Assembly: GCA_035582835.1 (NCBI GenBank)
Contig: JAYKAV010002552.1
Coordinates: 640,499 to 704,498 of the forward strand
From: Phoebastria nigripes
Taxonomy: Eukaryota; Chordata; Aves; Procellariiformes; Diomedeidae
Reading direction: 5' to 3'
Length of the DNA: 64,000 nt
Part shown: piece by piece, positions 22,901-33,998 of the stretch
How positions within the stretch are numbered: the first letter of the stretch is position 1
How the letters are laid out: each line of letters begins with the position of its first letter
Program-made: the position numbers and the translations under genes
Notes under the pieces: generated by a model
What the model was told of the DNA's origin: nothing
Seen by the model: only the letters and a program-made list of their open reading frames with translations
Databases searched by the model: none

Positions 22901-25900
22901 TTGTGAAAATAAACCTAACAACATTTAGAAAAAGTTGAGCGATGTATGTTGTTGGGGGTTGGAGAGAAATTAATGCTGATGCCATTTTGTATAATTTTTT
23001 TCCTGACTGCTACCTTCCACCGCAAAAATGATTTCATTTTTTGACTGCGTAGCAATCAGCATTTAGCAAAGAACAAAGCATGTTTTTTTTCCCGACTCTG
23101 CATTTTTGAGGTTTGTGTAACTACATATTCCTCAATTTTTCACTCTTTTATTGTGGAAAGTTACAAATCCAGACATGGAAAAAGTAACAGTATTTAGTAA
23201 CTTGTTCCACCTTTATTGGTTGAACATTCATTATAGTAGGGATTATATAACACACACGCACAAAAAAGAAGTAATAGATTCTAAAAATCTAATAACAGGA
23301 CAGATTATTTAACTAACACTACTAGCACTGACTCCAGTTCCTCCCTCAATTACAAATATGCAATTCCCAGTGTGACAATAAGGGGCAAATATAGGAAAAA
23401 TTCATAGTCAGTCATTAGCCTCAGTTTCACACCTCTCTAACATTTAAAAAACCCGACCCTGTATTCTAATATTTCTGGGAAGAAGTTTGTGTGCATCATT
23501 CTAGTAATCCTACAAATGCATCAAAATCAACTTTTAGATTTTCTCAACATTTTCAAATAAGATCCTTTTTCACGGTAAGCGCCTTGTTTTCAACAAAGAT
23601 GTACATCAGATATTCACCTCCTTTACTAGTATTTAGTTATTTTAAAAATGAAACTTTTATTCTTTATAGCTAGAGGTAAAAAGGGAAAATAAAGAAAAAA
23701 ACCCAATAAAAGCAATAAATAAATGCACATTATTTCTCTCTTCTCTTCCTCCTTTTATGCCCTCCAACCCCAAGATGAATTTTTCTAGAGTCCTGCACAG
23801 GGAAAACAACTTCCAAATTGTTGAACAAAAAAGCTTTTCCAAGTTTTGACCACATTTCACTGGTCTTCAGTCTCACAGGATTGCCAACTGCAATTTCCTT
23901 TCCCCCTCTGTTTCTGATGCACGCTGAGAAGGTCGTTGGTGGCNTGTTCTCTTTTAGGTGCAAAACACAGAAATGATCTCAAACCCATTGACGTGTTGTG
24001 CAGCCCTGTTTTCCAAAAGGATTGCTCCTACCTTCCTCCTCCTGCCAAGGGATGAATGAAGCTGGGAAAATAATATTTAAAAACTGGAAAAAGAGCCAAT
24101 CACAAGGTGCAAGAAGTGAGAATTTGCAGCTGAATTGCTCAGAGGGAGGGCAGTGACAAGGTAGCAGAGCTTTTTGTGAGATAAGTCCCATTAGACAGAA
24201 GATAGAGGAATACTTTGAACTTGGGCTGGATGTAAAACGGATGAGGGCTACCAGGGCTGACCTTTTTTGAATTATGATGATCCTAACAGAGAGAGTTAAG
24301 TGAAAACTGATGGAGGGAAAGCAGGACTGCTGTTAACTGAAAAAAGAACGCATTTGGTTGTTTGAAGGTCCATATGTAAAAGCAGAAAATTTCAGTGGAT
24401 ATCCACAAATAATGAGAGACATAATTTATCTGAGAAACCACCCTTTCAGTTGACAGCCACAAGCATAGTACCATGGTCTTTCTTTCCCTAGGTAGTCCCT
24501 GGGCCTAAGTTTTCTTCTTATTTCTTACTATGACACTAAAATCTTTTCAATCACAGCTCTTTTGTAACGTTAGGGCTTCAAACAGCTATTAGAAAAATTC
24601 ATAAACAAAAAAATTACGTCTCTTTTATACTCTGTTTCCATGGCTTCACATTTCATTTCCAGAAAGTGCAACAGAATTTACTGCTACGCTCCCAAGTGTT
24701 ACTGGCAATGTTATGACTATATTTATTGTGATAGCAGTGCTTAATAATTATAGTATCAAAGAGTCTCAGTTATAATTCCTTTATTATACATACCTTGTGA
24801 ATAAAACCATTTTTTATTATTGAAGAATAATACTGTAAGCAGCAGTTACTTTGAAGGGCAACATAGAGGCCAAAGGTAAAAAAAAGGCCAGTGAGATTTC
24901 TAAAAGCTTCTAAACAGTAACTGAAATTATTTTGCATTTTAACACTTGTTTGTTATCTGAAACAGCAGGAGTCAGCTTTAAATCGAAAGCTGCTTAATAC
25001 TTTTTAATTGCCTATTAAACTGTGCAGATTTTTACTAACATGACTCTAAATGTTTCATGAAATCATATTCTGACCATCTGAAATACTTTCTTCAATAAGG
25101 TTCCACTGATTGTCTCTTTTATATGCTGCAAACAAAGTGCTCTGCTGCTAAGCTGGACAGAATTAGGCACAAGCTATACAGGATTCCAGAATTAGTTCCA
25201 CTGCACGACATATGTTTTCAGAAAAGGAAAAGCACAGCATGCAGCAACATGCATGTGATTTCTAGGAAACTCAGAAAAGACTTGAGAAAGTTTGGATTGC
25301 AGTCATTATACACACGGTTCTCCTAGTTTCTGCTGGAGAGAAAGGTTTTGTGAAAGAATTTTTATGTACAGCCTGTCAGTTTTAGTACATCTACATAATT
25401 TATAAAACTCTAGGAGGTAATCTCTGACCAGGCTTAGCCATTAGAGTGATCATAATATTATGTAGCAGGTCAGGTTTCCATATGGTAAAGGGAGACCTGA
25501 TTTGTCAGGCTGTGTCACAGAAGTTAGGACTTCAAGTCCAGACTTTGCCTATGAACTTCAAGTGTGTTGTAATTTATTACTTGCCTGATGCAGCTAATGT
25601 AGGTTTTCTCTATTTTGAATCAAGGTTGATATTTGACTAACGAGCAAGGCTTTTGCCCATCTGCCCTTGTGCTTATGTATATTAACTTCCTTATCCTTGC
25701 AAGTGTTCAAGAAGTTTTATTGGGAAAAGGCAAATGTCAAAAGTGTAAAGTTACTTTAATAAAAGTGACCGAGATCAAGTTTCCTTGCTGGCTGCCTGCC
25801 ATTGAAAATCCCTTTGTTAGCTTTTTAAAATTTCCTGTGACAAATAGAACCCTTTTCATTCTTTCTATCAGACCAAACGTGTTTAATTAAAATGTGAAAA

Positions 25901-26999
25901 ATTTGACTAAAAGTTTCATAGCATAGAAACCTTGGGGGTACCTTCCTTTTGAACCTGCCTGATTTTGAGGTTAACTTTATTTTAAGGACAGTTCTAAACC
26001 TCATGGATGTAGAAAGCATGAAAGATCAAGAAAAACAGATTAATTATATTACCAAATTTTAGAGTGATTGTATCCTCCCATTTTCCAGGGGTGCTGATAA
26101 AAGTTTCATGAAAAACAGAGAGCATGAGCTGCTGTGGGGGGAAAAAAAGAAAAAGAAAAAAAAAAAAGAAGAAGAAATATGGTAAATGTGAACACAATGA
26201 AATGATTAAAGTAAATGAAAGCATTACCGTGCAGCTGGAACCAACGATTGATATACTGTGCACTGGACTGATAGTTGTAGGAAACACTCGTTGTCCCCAT
26301 AGCTGCTTTGATTGGCAATATTGAAGTTAGCATAAGGAGCTAGCAAGATCAAATGCAGCATCCAAGTAAATGTTCCAGTATTTGACTGGAAAAAATAGTG
26401 GTTATGGTTTTGGACATCCACTGTTTAAATTGCACTGGGTTACTATGACATGTAAAGTACTTGGCACAAACAAATATTTTTTACCAAAACAATTAGGCTC
26501 CATTAAAATGGAGTCTTTTAAAATGCTTGGCATGTCTTAATATTTTGTGCATGAAAAGAAACGTGATCAGGAGAGTAAATACAATTTTGGTATCATATAC
26601 ATATTAGAAATGTAATAAAATATTAACAAAATGGTTAAGCACAAGTTAAATTTCACAACAAAATTACCTTCTTTATGGTAACAAGGCAGTGTGTTTAATT
26701 TCACTTAATAATGTAATGCATAGAAGGGCAGGTTGTAGAAATCCCAAGAGGTTTGACATTCGGTCTCCTTAGTCCATATCCTGCGTTTTTCTGTTCAGTT
26801 GATGTGTATTGCAAAGTTGTGTTTCAAAAGGAGCACAACTGCCAGATTAAAACTTCTTCTGGCATCCCTGACGTCTTGATAATGGCCAGCATTCTCCGTG
26901 TTCTTCATTTTGGACTAGTTGGACCTATTCACAGTGGCTCTGTGTGCTCAGGAAGAATACATTAGTAGTGCAAATGATGCCCGGTCTCAGGGCTGTCAT
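19981..26999. other. Noncoding stretch with no supported gene
   Basis: The frames at 20254-20712 and 20432-20773 overlap on the same strand in a locally GC- and purine/pyrimidine-rich patch (TCCTCCTCCTCC near 20519). They look like composition effects. An A-rich tract interrupted by G (26142-26178) gives a lysine/arginine-rich frame that I reject. The remainder is AT-rich with several TAAT-rich blocks, for example 24880-25050. Confidence 0.6.
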
Positions 27000-27090
27000 T
27001 ATGTCAGATAACAAAACCTGAGGCCCCGGAGAGATAAGGTACTTTACAAATAGTACCTCAAGAAGTAGGAGATAGAGACAAGCCTAACAC
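27000..27090 (-). repeat. MIR-like SINE relic, reverse orientation
   Basis: 'AAACCTGAGGCCCCGGAGAGATAAGGTACTTTACAAATAGTACC' matches the order of reversed MIR, 'AAACTGAGGCACAGAGAGGTTAAGTGACTTGCCCAAGGTCAC'. It is followed by a worn 'AGTAGGAGATAGAG' where MIR has 'AGTAAGTGGCAGAG'. This fossil lies about 380 bases before the minisatellite. Confidence 0.5.
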
Positions 27091-27466
27091 AAGCAAGCGT
27101 GGACTCATTCCAAACATACTTTCTTTTTATCCTCTAATCACCCTTATTTGATTCTCTTTGTTGCCCTCTCCAAAGAAACAAAATGTCCATGTGGTCCTTT
27201 CCAAATGAGGAACAAATAGGGTTCAATAGAAGATTTTGCCAAAACCAATAAACAGAAGTGGCAGTAGCTGCGTTAAAATCCTATCGTTTTTAAAAAACAC
27301 AAAAGAAGAATTAGTGTGGCCTAGCCTTGGGCCAGATCTGCTAATTTTCTGCAGTATGGTGTCATTATAAATTTAAGAAGGATCTCAGGAGTTGATACAA
27401 ACCATCTGAGCTCAGAGCCGTAGAATTACAAAGGCATTCCAGCGTCTCTGATGAAAAGAATTAACA

Positions 27467-28034
27467 GGGAGGCCAAGACAGAGGTGGGAAGCCCAAAAGG
27501 TTTGGGAGGCTGAGACAGAGGTGGAGGCCAAAAGATGTGGGAGGCCCAGACAGAGGTGAATGCCAAGAAAGTGTGTGAGGCCCATAAGGTGTGGGAGGCA
27601 CAAAAGGTGTGGGGAGCCAAATAGGTGTGGGAGGCCCTGACAGAGGTAGAGGTTAAAAAGATGTGGGAGGCCAGAAAGGTGTGGGAGGCCCAGACAGAGG
27701 TGGAGGCCAAAAAGGTGTGGGAGGTCCAAACAGAGGTGGAGGCTGAAAAGTTGTGGGAGGCCCAGAGGTGGAGGCCCAAAAGATGTGGGAGGCCCAAAAG
27801 GTATGGGAGCCCCTGACAGAGGTGGAGGTCAAAAGGTGTGGGAGGCCCAGACAAAGGTGAAGGCCAAAAAGGTATGGGAGGCCCAAACAGAGGAGGAAGC
27901 CAAAAAGGTGTGGGAGGCCAAAAAGGTGTGGGAGGCTCGGGCAGAGTTGGACTTCCAAAAGGTGTGGGAGGCCAAAAATTTGTGGGAGCCAAGAGAGAGG
28001 TGGAGGCTGAAAGCTGTGGGAGGCTCAGACAGAC
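27467..28034. repeat. GA-rich minisatellite, 32 units of about 18 bases in an 18/36 higher-order pattern
   Basis: Reading by eye gives 32 tandem units. Type A is close to GTGTGGGAGGCCCAGACA or GTGTGGGAGGCCAAAAAG; type B is close to GAGGTGGAGGCCAAAAAG. There are 20 A units (the first partial) and 12 B units, and B never follows B. When A ends in -CA (or a worn form) the next unit is B; when it ends in -AG the next is A. The array is thus a mix of 36-base A-B units and 18-base short units. The short unit equals the long one minus 18 bases between two GGAGGCC copies. Unit length is a multiple of three, so long frames appear on both strands (up to 188 codons, 27426-27992 minus). These carry no domain and I treat them as by-products. 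The plus strand is strongly purine-rich. Confidence 0.95.
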
Positions 28035-28761
28035 AAATCATATGTTCCCAACAACTAATCAATACATTTAGTCCTATTTTTTAACCTTTCCAACCACTGC
28101 TTAGTTTCTGCATGCTTTGAAATGAAGTTATCTCAAAAACATAACGCTGATTCCAAGACTACTCTGAGCTCTGGAAATAAATCGAGAATCAGAAATTATG
28201 TGTACGTCGAGTTTCCCCCATATTGGATTATAACATAGAATAGGTGAGGTATGGCAAAATTTAGAATTGGGTCAAAATATAGATTTCTTTGGCTCAAATT
28301 TAGTTTAAAGACCAGCAGCTTATATTGCCTCCTGGACATGTTTGACTATGAACTCATTTCTTTGGGTCATTGTTCAAAGTACTGTCCTCTGTGTTTTGTG
28401 GAAGTTAAACAAAGGAAGTTCTACCGTTAGCTACACTGAATGAGAGACTGAAAACGTATGTCCAAGAATACCACTACATTCTTCGTCTTGGATATATAAA
28501 ACCTAAAAGTAGATATATAGAGAGTTCAGAAATATATTCCTAGGTAGGATATTGCTACTATATTTACAACAGTTTAATTCACTGGACTAATTTTTAAAAA
28601 ACACCTCTATTCTTTCATAAAGATGAAAATCATAAAAGTAGGCTAGGTGGAGAATATTTTTTCCCTGTTACATTCAGGAAAGGGGGAGAAAACTACGTGC
28701 AAATAATACCGTGTGTTTAATTTTAGCTAAGTGTGGGCAAGCTTCACCATGTCAGTTAAAA
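28035..28761. other. AT-rich noncoding flank of the minisatellite
   Basis: I see no gene, assignable repeat or regulatory signal here. The purine bias of the array stops abruptly after 28034. Confidence 0.55.
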
Positions 28762-28865
28762 CTAAGAATAAAATACCCTATGTGTATAGTCTTTCACCGT
28801 CAAGAATCTCAGAGCACTTTAAATACACCAAAAACTCTTCACCCCATGTAGTCACAGTGCTGCTC
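28762..28865 (-). repeat. Ancient CORE-SINE-like relic, reverse orientation
   Basis: 'AATAAAATACCCTATGTGTATAGTCTTTCACCGTCAAGAATCTCAGAGCACTTTAAATACA...CTCTTCACCCC' follows an old amniote SINE tail, 'AATACTTTGCACTTATATAGCGCCTTTCATCCAAGGATCTCAAAGCGCTTTACAAACA...CTCACAACACCCC'. Several consecutive blocks agree in order and spacing. The plus-strand relic at 48.0 kb carries the same tail in the opposite orientation, which supports both calls. Confidence 0.55.
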
Positions 28866-31800
28866 AAAGGTACAACGAAGCTGTTGTTCAGCTGCATGTA
28901 GAAATGCTACATACCAGTGGAGGGTAGGAAGTTAAGAATAATACAGTATATTCAAATATAACTTTTAGGAGTATTTAGGTAGGCTGAATGTAGCTACCTG
29001 GAATTTGGCCACAAGACTCAGCTTAACAGCCCTGCTCTTGTGAAAAGTGGAATAAGATCTTTAATTTTTCCATTCCATTTCCATTAATCACCAGAAGTGG
29101 TCATGAGGTTTTCCACCCCAGCCAACAGTCAAACTTTCCAACAGCACACTTCCTTTTAGCAATACATTACCAGGGCACTAGATCAATGCTGCTTCAGAGT
29201 TTAGAGTGCCTCCTACTGAATCGCTAACCCAATTTCCCTTCACGTCACGACTTCCCGTCTAAAAATTGACCAGCTATCCTGACCATCTAGATGATGATCT
29301 AAGGGTGTGAGATACAGTAATAACACAAGCTGAGAGCCTGTGTCTTTTAGAGAGGCCTTTAATCCATCTTCAGGAAATCTTTTAGGAAGATTTCACTTCT
29401 CTGACAGGCTAGGTTTAATATGAAACAGCAATTGCCCTAATCTATAGTAATTTACTATATAAAACATGAAGGGAATTTGGATAATAAAGAGGATATAAAA
29501 GAGAGCTGAAACTCTAAAGGGTGATTTTTTTACCAAATGACCCTAGGTTCTTGAGGATCTTTGCTGGGTTCTGAATCCAATTAGTGTCTGTATGTAAAGA
29601 AAAAAAGGCAGAGCAAAATGACAAAATCGTCTAATTACATAGCCAAAAATATCTAGTGTACAGTATACAGAGACAGGAAGGAAAAAACTGATGGTATGTG
29701 GCATGATAGGGAAGAACAGTTCTGTAGCTGAAGAAGGCACAAAGAATTATTGACAGAAATATTTTGCTGTGAAATTCAGGCTATGTGAATAACTTCCTTG
29801 CCAGATGCTGCATTTAAGTAAGATAGCATTAACAAAAATTGCTTCCCGCCCCAATTAGAGGATAGTATTTACATTTCTGGTCGGAAAGACTGATGTTCTA
29901 TAACATTCAGAATAATTGCTGATGCCTGATTTAAGGGATGTTCCTAATTGGACAGTTCTGTACTTTAGGTTAAAAATTATCTATTGTATCTTGCATTTGG
30001 TCCAATCACAGCACATTATGGTCACTGTGTATCCTAGCAGGACTGGCAGCTGTTTCAGTGTCATCTCTTCAGGCTGATTTACTTTCTAGCAACACACGCA
30101 ACTGAAATGCCATATTTACAAACACATGCTTTGTCTTTGAACTAGAAAAAAGTACTGTGAGAACTGTAGAAATACATCTTTTTGCAGATAAAGATTAATT
30201 TTCATACAATTTGTAATAGCTCCTGCTTGCAAAGAAGGTTTTTATTTTATCTTCAGTAATTGCAAACGGTTTTACTGTTGGTCTTTGGATCACTTGGAAA
30301 AGAAAAAGAAGAAATTTAATGTTTAATTTCTGGAAGAGACTTACTCAGGTGTCTCTCTCCCCTGTCTGTATTTATATTTTAGTAGTATCTTAACATCTAC
30401 CGTAAGAACAGGTCTTTGTTCACTAGCTACTGCACATATCCAAACTCAGGAAGACTTTAAAAACCTCAGAATTGTATAACTCGGCTAAGCTTGGTAAAAT
30501 GTGGGTTTGATACACATATACTGCTTTGAGATCCAGGTTATTTCTGCTTGGTGCTGAGCTCTTGTGTTTGAACACACTGGCCTGTGCTGAGCCACATGCT
30601 TTTTTGTGTCCTGTGGACAAGGTGGTGATCAAGATCCTGCGGGCTGATAGTGGGAGACACAACAATTCATAAGGACCCTCAAACCTGAGTCTGCCCAAGC
30701 TTTTCCTGAGTTGGAAAGCACTTTGAAAACCTTCCCAGATGGTGACTGTAATAGAGACGTCAGCTGTAGCTGGTAAAGGTCCTTCCGGATACTGTGAACC
30801 GTGACGGTGCCCTTGCCGTGTATTTTTTCTCTGAGCACCAGGTCACTACTGCTGTCCACACCCAGAGCAGCCCTTGGTCACGAGGGGATGCAGCACTCAT
30901 TGGGAGACTCTTCACTGATCTTCTGAAGTGTTTTTTTTTTTTTTTGCTGAGTATCTCAAGGGAGATGAAAGAATGGCAATGATTTACCTTTTCAAGGGCT
31001 GAACTCAACTCTTAGATTTATAGGTGCTTTTGATGGTGTTGACTTTGATAGGTGTTTATCTCCAACATCCCAGAATGCTTGGCTTTAGGATATGAGAAAT
31101 CCAAGACAAACATTAAAAGTGACGGATAAGCCTGCCTGGCATTCTCTCTTTTCTAAAGGCACTTCAATAATAAAGTTTATTGGTAAACAGTGCTAGTAAT
31201 GCAGTTTTCTAAGGCAAAGTCCACATTAATTTCATTCTGTAAAAAGAATATGGAACAAGCCAATATGAAACAAAGAACATTAATGTTGCTTTTTCTGGAA
31301 ACTTGCTAAAAAAACCTAGAAAGATGGCTTTACTAAGGACAGACAGAATTGAGGCCTTTTAACCACCGGAAAAAATGACTACTCACCTTTCTGTTACGTG
31401 ATCTCTTTATGTAGTTTGTCTAATTCACCTGTATTTGTGTACAGATGAGCAGACATTTGCTGTGATGAAGGCTATTTATGCATGTATGTAAATGATTAAA
31501 ACCAACATTTCCAACCTAAGGTGCCAGGAGCGCCGCTCAGTAGATCCTGTGAGGGATCAGCACACTTCCTCAGGGCCTGGCACTTCCAAAGATGAAACAC
31601 TTGTACTGAATATGGATCATGAACAACTGTGGTTGGGAAGTTCAAAAACGTATGCATGAAATGTTTCCAGTAGGTGTTTCTTTGGGACTCCTGGTCTATT
31701 TGCCNTCAGATGCTGCCTCTTGGAGGTCAGTGGAAAAGTTTTTGTTGACCTTTGTTGGGCACACTTGAGTTACTACCATGCAATCATGTAAAATACATCT

Positions 31801-33935
31801 AAAAAAAATCTGCTTCATCTAATGTTGTTTCAAAATAATTTCCAGTCCGTTAATTATGGTTTGCAAGCTCTTCTTTCATGGGGCCACTTTAATGTTGCTG
31901 AGTCATACTGTTCAAGCTTTCCTCTTTACGGTTGCATTTCCTTAAAGCATAACCTTGGTGACGTTTGTACCAAGAGGCGAATGGCTCTGTGACAGGATTT
32001 GGCCTTCTGTAAATACCCTGAAGAACCACTTCCCTCAAAGCAAATACTGAAGTCCACTTAAATAAGACTTTTAAAAGATGTTTTCCATCTGATGTAGCTC
32101 AACACAGGTATTCGGTGACACCTAACTGCAATCCAAGCTTAGACGAAGTATTTATGTAGGCCTATAGCTCATATCTTGTAATCTCATGTCCCATTAGCTA
32201 TCATCCTGGTGTACATGTCTTTGAACTGCTTCACGGGAAGAAAAGCATTCAAACAGATGTGGCCAGGAAAGCAACTACTAGTAAAGGTATCGGTAGAGAC
32301 CAGCACCTACCTCTACTTCTGCTACATCTTCCCCACCAGCAGGAGAGTGATAGGACAGCTTAACCCCAAGAGGGGAGAGGGGTGGTGAAAAAGTGCTTGC
32401 ACAGGCAGACACTGGTTGCAGCTGTGCTATTAGAGATCACGTTCAGGCAGAGACTAGTGCTGATTTTATGGGCGCTTCTCCATTCCAGCTCAATGTCTAA
32501 CAGGTTAACTTAAACTGTGTGTGACTTTACACCTGCCTGCTTGACTATAGCTTGGAGCAGAATTTAGCAGAAGCCTTAAGCAGCTGTCAGGGATCTTGTC
32601 TGTCAGAGATCTATCAATTAAACCAAGACATCACTCCGGTGTTTGCCATCTCCCAGCTGAGACATACATCTGCCTGCATCCTAATTTGGGCATAACTGCG
32701 GTGAGTCAGGAGGCTGTACTGGGCTAATGCCAGTGCTCATGCTTGGATTACACACAGTATGGATGGAGGTTGGGACAGTTGCTGTGCCTCTGGCCTGCAG
32801 AATCAGGCCCTGTGCATTATTCTTGCATAACCTTGACATTTTATCAGTCTGATAGTTTTGCAGCAATCAAGTGTGGTAGAGCAATTGCTTTACTTCCTCC
32901 TGTAAGGAGAGGAAAAGAGAGTTTGCAACCTTTTAAATTTCAGCAAAGGCTTAATTCACCTATGAGCCCCTTGTACAATACTTTAACAAGATTGGGGGGA
33001 AAAAAAAAAGATCCCACAGTAATGGTATAAAAGGGGGGTACATGCTCAAGGGCACTCTTCATCAAATCAGTCTGTTGCCTTGTTCACACTGAAATGAGCT
33101 TGGACTTGTACCTCATGCACTCCAAGGTAGCACGTGCCTCTTATAAAATCATGTATTTTGTCATGGGTGTTAAGATTTGCTTTTCTCTGTTTCAAGGACA
33201 CCAGTGGGAGGAAATCAAAACCTTGCAGAAATGTGTTTTCCCAGTTCGCTATTATTCCCAGAAGTTACTGTCTTGCTTCTGTTGTGTCTAATTCAAAAAA
33301 GCAGGTTGATCCCTTCACAAGCATCGACCTGTTTTGTAACATGAAAAAGAGTCAGTGCAATCATTTATCTCCCACATTATCTTGGAGCAAGCTGCTCTCC
33401 AAGGGTAGCCAGCTTGAACGGCTCCCTTTGTTGTCCACAGAAGAGAATCACTCTTCATTCTACTGTCTCCATGCCAAGACGTGGCTTCCAATGAGGTAAT
33501 TGTTTTGACAGTTTGACAAAATAACCAAAAAACATTAAAAAGTAAACAGTCATACATTTCTGCTGACTGGGGGCATTTGTAAAAGGAAGATGAAATGTAT
33601 CCAAAATTTTCCTTAAAACATCAAGACACTACGGAATATTCTGACTTTATAAAAAGGCAACACGTTACAAACCTGGTTTTCTTAGCTGATGATTTAAATT
33701 CCAGTGAGTATTTCATAGCTGTTGTTCTTAACTGCTGTGCTGTTAGGGTATTTGAATCTCCATTGCTGCACTAATTCTATGTTTAAGGGAAATAAAACAA
33801 TTTCAAACCTCGATAATTGTTAGTTCCATTTAAGACAGTTGGCAAAGCATAAATTGCTTTTCTTGGAGCTCCGCAGACTTTTTAAACTGAATCCAAGGTT
33901 CTGCCTGTATTGGGTCGTTTATGTGGCTGTGTGAG
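28866..33935. other. Noncoding stretch with no supported gene
   Basis: Frames of up to 91 codons (30423-30698 minus) show no domain. A T15 tract lies at 30931-30945. There is a single N at 31705, the first after about 7.8 kb without one. The text around 32790-32815 ('CTGCAGAATCAGGCCCTG') hints at another ancient amniote repeat but is too short to call. Confidence 0.55.
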
Positions 33936-33998
33936 ACATTCGCAGTGAACCCTGAACCAGCTCAGACTTAGCTTGGGTTCAGCGCTCACTGCAAATGT
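33936..33998. repeat. Inverted repeat forming a 23-base-arm hairpin
   Basis: The left arm at 33936-33958 pairs with the right arm at 33976-33998 across a 17-base loop, with 20 of 23 positions complementary. Mismatches by hand are C33941:A33993, one A:C and one C:C. The inner 17 bases are GCAGTGAACCCTGAACC against GGTTCAGCGCTCACTGC. The size and imperfect stem would suit a small hairpin RNA precursor. A short palindromic transposon remnant (MITE-like) is equally possible. No known microRNA seed was recognised. The stem is the same on either strand, so the strand is not assigned. Confidence 0.6.

Noticed and set aside
26124..26333. Lysine/arginine-rich and phenylalanine-rich frames
   Set aside because: Both are products of the A-rich tract at 26142-26178.
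27412..28084. Several long proline/leucine- or glutamate/lysine-rich frames on both strands (up to 188 codons)
   Set aside because: They follow mechanically from a tandem repeat whose unit is a multiple of three and lacks stops; frames compete on both strands and no domain is present.
32780..32820. Hint of an ancient amniote repeat ('CTGCAGAATCAGGCCCTG')
   Set aside because: The match is one block long, with no co-linear neighbours.
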